This document shows positions 43,059 to 55,500 of a stretch of DNA of 64,000 nt, one piece after another; within the stretch, counting starts at the first letter, position 1, and every line of letters begins with the position of its first letter. This DNA is from Symsagittifera roscoffensis (lineage: Eukaryota > Xenacoelomorpha > Acoela > Convolutidae). Where the stretch lies: positions 9,411,842 through 9,475,841 of the forward strand of contig NC_087071.1 in NCBI RefSeq assembly GCF_963678635.1. Direction: 5' to 3'. A model generated the notes under the pieces. That model was not told the origin of the DNA and made no database searches. It worked only from the letters and a program-made list of their open reading frames with translations. Position numbers and translations under genes: made by a program.

Positions 43059-43790
43059 GTTTACGACTTTGTGAATTTTTTATCAATTGAAAATTATATT
43101 TGCTTATAATCAAAATGAATCTAGATTGATATATTCAGCACAGTTACCAAAACAGATCATTCATACATTAAGGCCCAAAAAAAGAGCAGCTGATTTTAGT
43201 GGCGTGTTTGTTTTCTATATCACTCAAGTTCATCAGCTTTGTTTATTTTCTGGACCTTTTTGATAGAACATTCTACAAAAAAATATAAACTGAAAGTTTG
43301 GTCTTATAGATTATTGCGTTTAAGCTTTTGGTACTCATTGATTTTGAACATGTATAAAAAGTTTTATACCTCTAGAAAATAGTTTGAAGTTGAGATGAGT
43401 TTGATGTTAAGAGATCAAACTTTTATTACAATTGGTTTGTTTTTGCAAAAATAAAAAAAAGCTCTAAATTAAAAACAGCTTTGTTTATTTTACAGCTGTG
43501 TTTATAATACTGTTGATTTTCTCGAGTGGTCTTTTTATGATAAAATTATTTAATGATGAGCATAATAAATTGAAACCAACGAAAACGAAAAGACTAATTA
43601 ACAGAGAGTTTTCGTCGCTTTCAAAGCAATTCCTGAATATGACGATAAGCATAAAAAACAACGCCGAAGCGGGTTTTGTGCATCACCGATCAGCAAACGT
43701 GGATCTAAAACTTTTGACATTGAGCAGGTTTTTGAAAAGTTCGCGACGTTTTGGGGCTTTTATATTTTGCTGCTCAAATTGACCAAAGCG
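43059..43790 (-). promoter_or_regulatory. 5' flank of gene B, partly conserved with the 5' flank of gene A
   Basis: Conserved blocks with gene A are at 43059-43130 and 43395-43432, and a CGCTTTCAAAGCAA word at about 43617 matches about 26100. CAGCTG palindromes lie at about 43187 and 43493. The plus-strand open frame across 43498-43782 has no recognisable similarity and overlaps this conserved flank, so it is not called as a gene. Promoter activity is inferred from position only. Confidence 0.45.
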
Positions 43791-43929
43791 TTACAGATGC
43801 CAATAAAATGTTAAACAAGCTATTTAGTTAAAATTAAGCTTCAATTTTTTTCTATTTTGTAAAATCTAATTTTGAAAAATCTCACAGATCAATGTTGGGC
43901 TTTATAACAAAAAAAAGCCCGATGAATTT

Positions 43930-44125
43930 GTCAATCTTCTTTAGGCCGGCAGAGTTGTTTTATAACCTCCCCCACAATACTATAAAAACCATACTTCTCT
44001 AACTTTTCTGCGCAACAGATTTTTTTTAAAAAACTGCGTTAAATGACATCCTAAGGCCGTTTTTTGGAAATTTTTTCAAGCATTTTTTTGCGCTCGCTCC
44101 TTCCTCTCAGTTTGAAAACAACATG
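43930..44125. mobile_element. Degraded fragment of the hAT-like MITE
   Basis: Blurred landmarks: AACTTTTCTGCGCAACAG, AAGGCCGTTTTTTGG and TTTTTGCGCTCGCTCCTTCC. No ends are preserved. Confidence 0.4.
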
Positions 44126-46599
44126 AAGAAAATTTCAAATAGATTCGGTCAGCATGATGGCCACAAAACTGAATCAAATGGAAATTTTGGATTGCAAGGT
44201 TTCGAGTTTCAAGGAATTGTCCAAATCAAAGAGACTTTTTCTATTTGTTTTCAGATTTTTTGAATAAAAACGTTGCCTGTTCAAAACCCGTTTTCAAAGA
44301 TTACAGGTAACATCAAATTGCTACCTGCTGATTGAATGCTGATTGAAACTATTTTGATAAGAACTTGCAAAAAAGTACCAAGATATCAAGAACTAAACAG
44401 AAAATAGCAATCATAGGGGATAACTGCATCACTTCAAAGTTGATGCATCAAATGATCAGATTATTAGAAGATTTTGTGAATTTGAGACTCTCGCTTAAAA
44501 AGTTTTAGCATTTTTTTGATCTGATGTTTTTCACTTCCCAGTTAAATTATTTTTTCTTTAACTAAAAAATTATCAAATAATTCATTCTCAATTTAACAAA
44601 ATTTATTTTGTTTCCGCTCCATTGAAAATATCTGTTTTGCTTACATTCAATTGGCAATTTATATTAAATGCATATTATTTGACAAAGTATTTTGAAATCA
44701 TTTTCTTAATATACTGTTTTCAGGCTAATATGAATTTCTTGATTGTTGTAAGACTTCTTTTAAGCAATTTATCATGATCCTGAGAAATCGTCATAAGACC
44801 TTCTGGTCCGTTTTTAGATGTGTATGATAGCAAAAAATTGAACTTTTAATCAACAGGATAACGGATAGTTTGAGGACCACCCAACAAGTTTTGTTCTAAC
44901 GAAAGTTCTTACTCATTAATGAATCAATTGAGCCATCGCTCAACCCCACAGTAAAGACTCATTGAGCGAATTCGCCCCGAAATCTTAAAACGCTGCGAAA
45001 GACTTCCGCTAACGCAAACGGAAAACTTTTGTGTTCAGAGCCCGCAATTTCTTGACTTGAAGTTTGTTTTCCATGATTGTTGGGAAAATTTAAAAAAAAA
45101 ATAGTTTAACGGGTTGTAAATTTTCGAGGAATTCAAATTAACGAGTTGTCTCTAAATTTCTGCCTAAAATCCAAAAAAAAATTTTTAGTTCCCAATATCG
45201 TACTCAGGAGCATTTTTTGAGACAGACAAAAATCGAATTTCAAATCCAACAGTTTATTAATATTTGTTCACTCTTAAATGACATTTCGTATGATACTGTC
45301 AATTGCAGAATCTGGCTAATGATTCATAACATTTAAATTATTTTCAAGTGGTTATAAACATGCCTCAAATAGCAATAAAGCTATCTCCCCCAAGCAATAA
45401 TTGGTGGGGAGATTGCTCAATTGATCTATTAACGTTTTTTTTGGCCGGAAAGCGTAAAATGTACGTGTAAGAACATTCGATATCATTGATCCGTTTCCAA
45501 ATATGCAGTTAATTGACTTTTGATTTAAATGTTTTCTCTAATATTAAAAATATAAGAGCTGTATTTAACACAATTAAAACGTTTCAGAGCTATTTGAGTA
45601 TCATGTGAGATTTTTTAATTGCGGGGAAAATGTATCAAAATTTCTGTAAAAAATTACCTGATGAAATTTTTTTGACATTTTTAAAATAAAAATATCCAAA
45701 GTTGAGTTAGTAAAGTTTCCTACTATGAGAGATATTTTTAGTTCGAACCTAAGTAACATTCATAACATCCATAGACACAAAAAAAAACAGTTTTGTAGGG
45801 TTCAGTTGGTTTCCCTTATATCAGAGCTTTTCATGGAGCGTTTAAACAATTTAAAAAAACGAATGACCTGTCGAAGAATTAATGACTATATTTTGAACAA
45901 ATAAAAATTTGGTTTTTTATTACAACAAAGCTTTTTCAATGATCATTTTTATACACTCAGATAAGACGAATGCCACATTACAAAATAATGAAAACTTTTG
46001 AGTATTTACTAACAAAAAAGTTAAAAGGAAAACCTCTGAGGTTCAGATTTTTTTCCAAGAACTATAAGAAATATACAAACATACAGAAAAAACAATATTG
46101 AAGAATTCGAAAAACTCAATGACTTTTTGAAACAAACACAATGATTATAAAATAAGACTTGCAGTGACTTCTAATTTTTTGGTTATAAAAAGATTCTAGA
46201 AACAGTCAGGATCAGCTAAAAGATGAAAACAATTCCTTGCAAAAAGAAAAGAAAATTTCAAAATACTATTTATAAAAAAAATGCGTTTAAGAAAAGTGTG
46301 AAAACTGGCAAAAGGAAGCAACAATTGTTAAGAGCAGTAGTAATGAAATTTATTAGTATACATAAAATGCCTCAAGTGAAAACGAAAATCAGATTGTTAA
46401 TGGAGTGGAATTCAATTTTGACATATTTATTGAGAACTCCTTTCAAATGATTTCGAAAATTTCATAGAGCTATTTCAATGTCCTTTGATCTCTTTTTTTT
46501 CGAGGAGTTCCATGCACGGTTCTCCTTTTTCCCGCAGTCAGTTGTTTTCTCATGTGCTGAAGTTTTTTTTTTTCATGAGTTTTTAAATAATCAACAAGG

Positions 46600-47190
46600 C
46601 TGCTTGTATCGGGGCGAAGCCCTGAATGTTTCGACTGCCTTTTAAGTTCTAGGGAGCAGTAATGACATGAAAAAATTAAATAAAAAAATAAAAATAAATT
46701 TTTTCATTTTTAGAGTTTTTTGTGAGAAATTTTATCCCACACGCCATATAAAGTACGAAGTGATAGATTTAGCTCCTAGAAACAAATCAATTATGGCAAA
46801 TAAGCATCCTTTAACTAATTTAGAACAGTTTCTAAGACTGATTATCTTTCGTAAAATCAGGCGGGTTTACAGATTGCTATATTGGTAATTTGGGTTTATC
46901 AACGCGTGATACGTTTCGCCTTATTAACGCGTGAGCGGAGATGTAATCTGTGTTAGAAATCGTTCCAAATATATCGCGCGTTAATTGTCCCACATTGAGC
47001 AATATGGCAGTCTTTAAACCCCTGTAACTTTACAAAGATAATCATAGGTAAATATCTTTTCAAAATTAAGTTCATGACAAGAACACCTTTTGAATGATAT
47101 TTAAAAATTCCGTCAAAAATGTTAGTTTGATGAAAAAAACTCCCCGAGCACAAATATTCCGTTATTTTTGTTACGAATTTCGGAACAATA
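46600..47190. repeat. Dispersed repeat 'GGGCGAAGCCCTGAATGTT', second full copy
   Basis: It matches about 4076-4590 in the GPCR intron (see that entry). Landmarks: GGGGCGAAGCCCTGAATGTT, GACTGCCTTTTAAG, AAATATTCCGTT and GGAACAATAA. A fragment of the family (ATTGCGCGTTAATTATCC) is also visible at about 37170 in gene B. Confidence 0.55.
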
Positions 47191-48360
47191 AGTATTTGAA
47201 CCAAAAATCTGTAATTTGTGGTACCACAACAACTTGCAACAAAAACAAAACTGCTGATATCGAGTAAGCAACAATACGCAAGTTTTTAATTTCGGTTTAA
47301 GACCAACTAACCATTTCTAAATAAAGACAGTCGGCTCTAGTTTTTGTATAAATTAATTCTACCCTCTGTTGGCAAGCTGGCAACACGCTGGCGCGATTGC
47401 AGCTGTGGGTATGTTGCGATTTGTATTTTATGGCGAGTTGTTTTTTGTTGCGCGATGTCCTACAGCGAATTGTGCTGTTAACTATTGGACACTTGTGATT
47501 GGATAAAATTGGGTTTTTTCAGGAGAGACATCAGATTGATTATTCATTACTCTATTAGTGCTCAGATTTCAAAGATGATCAATTCAAAAGAACCAGTTAG
47601 TCAATCATTTTTTAAAAGCTTTGAAAGCATATCATCTAAAAATAAGATTTTCTATGTTAGTCCGAACATTATCGAACACCCTCCAACAATTTGTGAATTG
47701 TTTTGCTAGCGTTTTCATTTATCCTTGCTACCATTTAAACTATCACATGGTTCATACCAAAAAAACTTCGTTTCAATTTCTTGATATCAAAATATCAATT
47801 TCAATTTTCCTAATGAAAACAATTCTAGACCACTTTATCTTTCACTTCGCCTAGAACCTGAAAAATTTTTGCATCAGTTAAAACAAATTTCTAGTTCTTT
47901 AAAAATATTTTCAATATCTCATTTTTTCAGAATTTCAAAAAAATTGCGGGAAAATTCATCTAAATTAATTTTTATTGTGAATAAGAAAAAATTTTGGACT
48001 GGAGAATAAATCCACGCCTTTTTTAGCGGCAGAAAAAACTATCATGGTTTGTATAAGGTATGTTTTAGAAAACAATATTATGTATGTGAGGGTGGTGATG
48101 ATTGATTTCTGAGCAGGAAATCTGAATGTTTAGTTACTTTTTGCTGTTTACTCGACAGATCTAAACAATTAAAATCAATTAAACGAGAAACAAACAAATT
48201 ACGATGTTTCAAAAAAAACCAAAGTGTTTTGTATATGGGTAATCATAACCCGCAAATGACAAAATATTTTTAAAATTTCAAAATTGATTTTAAGGTGGGG
48301 GATTACTAAAATGGTCTGTTTAGCATTTTTTACGTCATAACAGTTTACCACAAATGTCAA

Positions 48361-48402
48361 AGATCTGTTTAACTTCCCCTCCCCCTCCCCCCCCCCCCCA
48401 CT
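48361..48402. mobile_element. Solo end of the 'GGATCTTGTTAAC' MITE family
   Basis: GATCTGTTTAACTTCCCC followed by a long C run resembles the terminal repeat of the elements at 49333-49603 and 52457-52607. The partner end is not seen. Confidence 0.35.
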
Positions 48403-49332
48403 AAAACGAAAGAGAGAGCGAGGTACAAAGGCTTCTTTTTCTTAATTTTTTTATTCGTTGTTTGTATAGGAGTGATTATTCGATACTAAGATTCAATTAT
48501 GGGTGGAACAAATTTTAAGATCCAACATAGCATCAATTCTTATTTATGCAAACAAAATTTATAAAAACCCAAACTCTCCTATTTCCGAAAAAAACATCAG
48601 ACGCTACAAGATGTCATTATGACCAACAAAAATTTAACTGAAATTTTGGAAGTTTCAAATTACTCGTTTTTTGACAGTCATTCTTTGTGCACTTATTTCA
48701 GATATTCAATCGGCCGACATCCGTTGGTACAAATTAAACAGTTGCAAATCATAATTAAAACAGATAATTACAAAATATCTCATGAAAAACACTGTTTATT
48801 GATTGTTTTTCTATTTTTTAGAATGACACCTGATTTTTATAATAAGTTTTGGTCGGAGTAAACCGGAAAAATTGTTTATTGAAATGAAAAGACTTAGAAA
48901 AGAAATAACAATTCTCAAAATTTTAGAATTCGATTCTAACTATCTCAATGAAACCGTTGAAAAAATCCCAGCAGCAAATTTTGATGAAATATTGTGAGGA
49001 AAATGTGCAAAAAAGCCACACAAATTGATAGTTTGAAAGAAAATTGCGGAATAGGAAAATAAAACACAACTTTAGCAATTGAAGGAGGTTTTTTGAATCT
49101 CATAGCAAGAATGAGGCAACTCAAATCAGCATTGATTGTTCAGACAGTCTTTTACAGTCTATGAAATACTTTTGTTTTAAAAAAAAAAGAAGAATAAAAA
49201 AATATAATTCCTCCAAACGCTAAGAAAATAGTAAAATGGTTTCTGTTTTTCAGATCTTCCATCAAAAGCTACCCTGTCTGTCTAAAATTAGGAAACTCAT
49301 TTAGATTAATGCCATTATAGATTGAAAAAAAA

Positions 49333-49603
49333 GGAACTTGTTAACTAGTCCCCCCCCCCTATGCATGTATTATTTTTGACAACCATTTCTGTATAAAATA
49401 TTCATTTCAAAAATGTCAACAATTAAGTGGGTTTTCATTTTTTAGTCTCCTTATTTGTATTACTCACTGTTTTATATAATACCCATGTAAAAAATTTTAT
49501 GTATATATATTTTCTGAAAATTGTTTTAAGCTATTGAAAATGTGGCCGCCAAAATTGATTTCTGAAAATCGAAGTAGGGGGGGGGGGATCGTTAACAAGA
49601 TCC
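49333..49603. mobile_element. MITE of family 'GGATCTTGTTAAC', copy 1
   Basis: The left end GGAACTTGTTAACTAGTCC followed by a C run and the right end (a G run, then ATCGTTAACAAGATCC) are inverted repeats of about 25 bp. Both flanks are A-rich (possible target duplication AAAAAAA). Noncoding, 271 bp. Superfamily unknown. Confidence 0.6.
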
Positions 49604-50516
49604 AAAAAAATTGTTGCCAACACTTTTTTTGCAACAATATAGTACAATGTGATGTAATTTGCGCTGGTACCGAATTATTAACCGAAATTAGTATGGAACA
49701 ATTTCTGAGCCGGAATAAATCAACGATCCGACGTTAATAGCTCAAACTATTTAGCACGTTAGCAATCCAAAATAGGCCCAGTTGACATTTTCCAAACCCA
49801 CAAACGTTTTTAAAAAATTGTTTGAAAAAAGTTTGTCTGAAAAAGCTTGAAAGCAAATTGGAAGATTGAAAAAAAACATCCAAGTTCTTCGAAAATTGGA
49901 ACAACGACTCAAAAAAACAGCCACGTTTTAAGGGATGATTAGGTAATTTTTTGTTATTGTTAGATCGGTTGAAGTTTAAAAAAAAGCAGAGACTTTTCAA
50001 AGTTTTTCCTGTCTTGAAAAAATGATATGAAACAATTAACAGCAATCAGTTAACCAAGAAAAAACGTTATAACACAAATTTCAAAATAAAAATTAGTAGT
50101 TCTCGAAGTTTCCTCGATTGAAAGATGTGTTGAAAACGTACCTTGTTTTCAATTGATTGCTTCAAGTACTGCTGGTTAAGTTTCTAACAATAATCTAGCT
50201 TGATCTTAAAAATTTTTTATTTGAGATAAAGTTGTCCAGTTATTTTTAATTTTTCAAAATGAACAGCAAACTAGGATACAAGTGACTTGCGAAATAGTTT
50301 CGGAATGAGGGGTGGAAAAATGCTCAGAAGTTTCACGCAACAAGGATATTATATGGTAGTGCAAAAATTAATCAAATCCGATTTGCGGAAGTGTCAAGCA
50401 TTTTGGAGTTAATTTTCAATTTTAATTCCACCTATATTTTCCAAACTCGTAGGGTTAAAAAACAACTAGATTTCAAAAATCAAATGGATTAAAATTAATT
50501 ATCTACTTTGCCTTGA

Positions 50517-50640
50517 AATTACAAGTGCAATTTTTGGATTCCGAGAACTTTTTGGGTTCCAAGAATATTTTGGATTCGAGAATATTTTGGATTCCGAGAA
50601 CGTTTTGGATTCCGAGAAAATGATTCCGAGAATAACCTAA
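50517..50640. repeat. Minisatellite, ~21-bp unit TTTTGGATTCCGAGAA
   Basis: About five head-to-tail units of GGATTCCGAGAAC plus a TTTTT spacer, with small variations in length. Confidence 0.75.
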
Positions 50641-52140
50641 ATTGATCCGATTTCTTTTTTCTAGTAAAAAAATGAATTAAATGTTCTTTTAAAGGATCAA
50701 CTGCTCACACTTGCAACTCAAAAGCTACTAAAACAATAGTTTCTAAGCTAATAAAACAATAGTTTCTATTGTATTTTATTTTTTACCTGGCTAATGGCAG
50801 ATAGTTTCTAATAGGGGAGAGGGGAAATTGTTCAAGATTTTAACTCAGACGAATTTGCTAACTCATAAAAAAGCAACTATTGACCAACTTGATAGCCTAT
50901 GATGTTTACTTGATGGCCTATACAGCAAGCAACTTACTTAAAAGGCTATTTTTTCGATTAACTTATATGCTTTTTGCAAAAAATATCATTTCAAAAAATA
51001 AATAAATAACTAGATAACTTGTTCAAACAAGCTTAAAATTTAGTATAAAATCAAATAAGTTAGGCTTACGAGCTGTTCAATTCCTCAGTTCTTCGCGGAG
51101 CTCCGTTGTTGTGTCCCTGCATACGAACTACAGGAAACTTTTTTGCTATTTTCCCGGCTGGGTAATGTTGACCAACCCTCAAGCAACGAGCACTGATCAT
51201 AGTGACCTTCGAACATCCGACTTTTCGCTTGAGAGAAGACATGGAATCACTTTAACAACGCTCCCCCAACTACTTATAATTAATCGCAATGGTTGCTACA
51301 TTTGATTGCACGATGCAAAATAAACAAAAAAATTGCCCACCATTCAATTCAACATGTTCAAAATCAACCTGTCTCTGTAAGTAAGCAAAAAATATGTCAG
51401 TTAGTTTTAGGTTCTAAAAACTTCACACAACAACTTTTGAAATATTATCAAACTGATTATTATCAACATGTCTTCGCGAAAAAGTAACTTTGCAGTATGA
51501 CACTATCTTCGACTGTGCTACAGAAAAACATCGGTAACGCTGACAGTTCGATCCCCAGCCTGAGAGATAGCTTTCGCGTTAAATTCTACCGCTGTCGGTT
51601 GTTGATTCTGGACAAAAAAATCTTACTTGATTTCTAAAAAAAACCTTTCAAAGAAATTTTTTTGTAAATAAAACAGTAGTATCAAAATATTTTCATCTGA
51701 AACAACTTCATTCAAAATTAATTTGTTAAATTTAATGCCGATTAATAAGATAACAAACCATATTTACAAATACAAAATTTTATCAAACAATTGAGCAATC
51801 AATTCACATCAAGTTAATGAAAGCAACAATCGATTTCCAACCAACAAAAAAAAAATAAATCATTAAAAATTTCCGCATTTTTTCATCTAACTTTTGAAAC
51901 TGTTGAAAATCAATTAGGACAAATTTTCCACGTACTCAGAGAACTGTGATAATAATGAAATCTCTAGAAAAAAATGAGTAAGAATCCAACGACAATTAAG
52001 GCGAGAGTTCATTAAATCAAAGTTTGCATGATATTCTCGTTTGTTTTCGAATCATTATTTTATTGTTATCACAATCATCAAAAATTAGTATCCGTTTATG
52101 TTTTTTACTATCAGTTTCAATTATTAAAAAATCGCTTAGT

Positions 52141-52146
52141 TTTATT
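52141..52146 (-). promoter_or_regulatory. Candidate polyadenylation signal of carbonic anhydrase C (AATAAA)
   Basis: The canonical AATAAA hexamer on the minus strand lies 88 nt after the stop codon of gene C (52234). Position and sequence fit, but the AT-rich context makes chance occurrence likely. Confidence 0.4.
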
Positions 52147-52233
52147 TCGAATTCTATTTTACAGCCGCTGTTTGTATTTCTCTTTTCTCTCTTGCACTCT
52201 CACTACTCAGCTTTGTTCACGCCATTCGCACGC

Positions 52234-52560
52234 TCAGAGTGCAATGCGTGCGAAGAGTGCAACTACCAGTGCACTTATAGCCATTCGCACAGTGTTCGAG
52301 TCGGCAGTCTTGGTTCGATAGACCACTCTGTCGTTGAGGGGTTGAACAGCCCTGTAGGTGTCAGTAATTAATTCACCATTGTGTGCCCTTCCAGCTAGGA
52401 ATCTTGAGAACTAAAATTGAAGTATTCTCAGATATAGTACCGAACAAAACCATCGCGGATCTTGTTAACTAGTCCCCCCTTATTGCAATAGGAGAGCAAT
52501 AGTTAACAACGTATCAAATTCGTATATGCTTAACTGTTCAAATCTTTATCTTTCTTTATG

Positions 52561-52591
<31 letters not shown>

Positions 52592-55500
52592 ATTCGTTAC
52601 AAGGTCCAACGTCACAAAAACTTTTTTGATTAACCCCATCCGTGTTTTTTTGTTTTACGGCCCAAGTTTGCCAAACTGTTTATTGAGCTTCTGTTATTAA
52701 CGAAAAACTTGATTTTCTTTTGCTGTTAATATTTGTTAATAATTTAAACCATCAGATTCGAGAATCATGATGCAATTTCAAAATTAAAAAACTCAGTTGT
52801 GACCGAAAAGAACCCCCCCCCCCTTACATTGAAACTGACTACTGCGCAACGTTAAAGGTATGAAATGTAAGAGCAATGTGAAATTTATATCAGTCCAAAT
52901 TATTTTGATACACTATATCTATCTATATAATATAGATAACAGATAATATATCTTCAGACAAGACTATTCTGGCTGTATTTTGAAATTGGTAGTAGTTGTT
53001 TGGCGGAATATGTAGAGTTTTAATGGAACAATATGATTTTCTTGCCAATATCCTGCTGTTGAATTTTTTTTTTTTGAGTTTGGGAGTAAAATCTGATTTG
53101 TCCCAGTCTTTTTTTACGGTTTGTTCAAAGCGTTCCGTTTTCTGCAAGCGTGAATTACAATTCTGATCAACTACTTGATTATGTTTGTTAGCTCCATAAT
53201 ATGATAGTGGTATTTTGCTAGCAATCGGAGTTTTTCAGGATTTTTTTATAAAGACTTTCAAAGGATTCTAGGAAAAAAGAACCCTAGGTTCCTGGTAAAA
53301 CCCAAGGTTCCTGGTAATACCCAAGGTTCCTGGGAATACCCAAGGTTCCTGGTAATACCCAAGGTTCCTGGGAATACCCAAGGTTCCTGGTAATACCCAA
53401 GGTTCCTGGTAATACCCAAGGTTCCTGGTAATACCCAAGATTCCTGGTAATATCAAAGGTTCCTGGTAATGACCTCACCTGTGCTTCGCTGACGTAGATT
53501 GGGTCTTCGAAGACATACCAGTTGACGACTTCGAGACAGGGTGGCGTAGTCAGGGATCCTTTGTAGTGGAAGAATTTGCTCATCACTTCCGGGTCATTCA
53601 GCGGCAGCAAGTCAGTCAGCGCGAACATATTATCCCATTCAACGTGGGATCCTATGAATGTAGTAAAATTTTATCTTAATTCGAAGCGGCATTCTATGAT
53701 ACACAATTTTAGGATGTTTCTGTTCAAAGCAACTGAGTTCAAAGCAACATGGCGTTTTTTGTGACGATACAGCAGGTTTTTTTCCACGTTTTTCGTATCA
53801 AGGCTGTTTTAGAAGTGGTCAACTTTGGTTATAGGCGTCACACTGACGCCTATAAGCAATTTATTTTTGACGACCTCTCAAGTTTGCTTTGCTTCAAAAA
53901 CTAATTCGTTTCCAATATGGTTTGTGATACAAACTTGAGAGGTCATCAAAATACTACTCGGCTCTGTTTCAAAATTTTATGGTTGTTCTATTTTTAATTA
54001 CGGCTAAGCGCGTAAAGTAACGATGTAAGATATGAAAAACAAACACAGGCAAGCGAAAACACGGCAAAAATTAGCTCCGAAAGGTTCAAAAAAGCAAAAG
54101 ACAAAAATATAGATATGCTATAGGCCGGAATCGGACACGGATATGGCGACTAGGGGCCACAAGTCCTAGCATCGGCGCCATTCGTGCTAAGCAAACTGCA
54201 AACACAAGCCACCAACAAAACAGACACAAAGATACAATGCTATACAGCGAAAGCATACCTTTTATTAGAGATTTCGATTTGAAAACAAATAGATATCATA
54301 ATTTGACAGTAACCTCCGCAAATGTAATAAAAAACCAACTGGTTTCTCTTGAAATCAATGAACTGTTTGAAGTTATCCTAATAGAGCAGTTCAAACCAGA
54401 TAAAAAACCACCCTATATAAAATTATTTTTAACACCTGATAACGTTGGAAAAAATTGCTATGGCTCATCGTTCTCATTCTCTTCAGGATAAATTATTCAA
54501 AATTCGGTCTTTAAAATATTACTAAATAAAAACAGCTTAAAAATTTGAAGATAAAACTAAGGTAAGTTATTAGGTATATATTTGCAATAAAAAACAGTTG
54601 AAAAAACTGTTCACGGCCACGAAAAGCTCTTACTATTAGCAGTTCTTCAAAAATGTATAAACGCGTCAAAAATGGCTCAATTTTGAAAATACAGTAAATT
54701 CATTGTTTTCTAAAAATCGATTGCCTAAAAACAATTTAACTGCTTGCTCATTATCTTGTCTAATTATTTATATATAAAAAAATTCTGATTGTGAACAAAA
54801 CAGCCAAAAATTAGTTCAATGATAAAATAAACGCAATGGTTAAAACAAAAGCACAAGCAATAAAATGCAAAAAGTCGTCCTAAAGCGGTTACAAAAAAAA
54901 TAAGGAAAAGGGGAAAAAAGGTTAAAAAAATGAAACATTCGACTTGTTTCTAAAACGAAGCCCCGACCTGGAGATAAATAGTCTCACGTCTGCGCCATGG
55001 CCGCTTGACAAACGTCAAACCCTAGCCACCAGTAAAGCAGATACAAAAAATGCTATCAATTTGCCAAATTCTATGACAGCAAAAATGCCACTAAATGAGT
55101 ATTTTTATTTGCGAAATGGGATTAATCATAAGTGGACTTCGTAAAATGAAACGAGTAGATAATTCGTTTCAGGGTAGATGTAGCCAGAAAAAAATGCTTC
55201 TAGATTGAAACGTTTATCAGCTTGTTACACAATTGTTGCACAGTTATTAAGGAACTGCTCTGTTGTAGCCGTTGATTTCTTCAATTTTCAAAAAAAAAAA
55301 TCGAAACCACATGAAATTTAGACAATAAAACAAGGGACAACAAACCTGCATCAATGAGTTCTCCGAGCTCGTTCATTATGTCAGCAAATGGTCCACGAGG
55401 AACGAATGTTCCATCATATTTCTAAATTTCAACAGAATTTTTTGAAACTAAACTTAAGTAAACTAATCAAAAATAGCGGTTAACAAAAAAAAATAGCCGT

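Larger units (their letters stand above)
43791..52233. other. Intergenic region between carbonic anhydrases B and C
   Basis: No gene could be supported in 8.4 kb. The contents are a degraded MITE fragment (43930-44125), a dispersed repeat (46600-47190), one and a half copies of a second MITE family (48361-48402 and 49333-49603) and a minisatellite (50517-50640). A less AT-rich stretch at 51090-51310 and ORFs of 60-100 codons on both strands resemble no family. Confidence 0.6.

Noticed and set aside
46223-46450. Lysine-rich plus-strand ORF
   Set aside because: AT-rich codon bias of lysine and isoleucine only; no domain, no splice partner, isolated in intergenic DNA.
51535-51575. Possible tRNA gene (AGTTCGATCCC resembles a B box)
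   Set aside because: No A box, anticodon arm or pairing acceptor stem could be built around it.
52024-52371. Plus-strand ORFs of 97-115 codons
   Set aside because: They are antisense to the last exon and 3' UTR of carbonic anhydrase C, whose coding frame is supported by homology and splice sites.
53268-53456. Repetitive protein ORF (LGYYQEPWVLPGT type)
   Set aside because: It is the 19-bp minisatellite read in frame. Kept only as a possible retained-intron extension of gene C.
54237-54491. Plus-strand ORF of 84 codons in gene C intron 6
   Set aside because: It starts at the edge of a SINE-like segment, is antisense to the host gene and resembles no known family.
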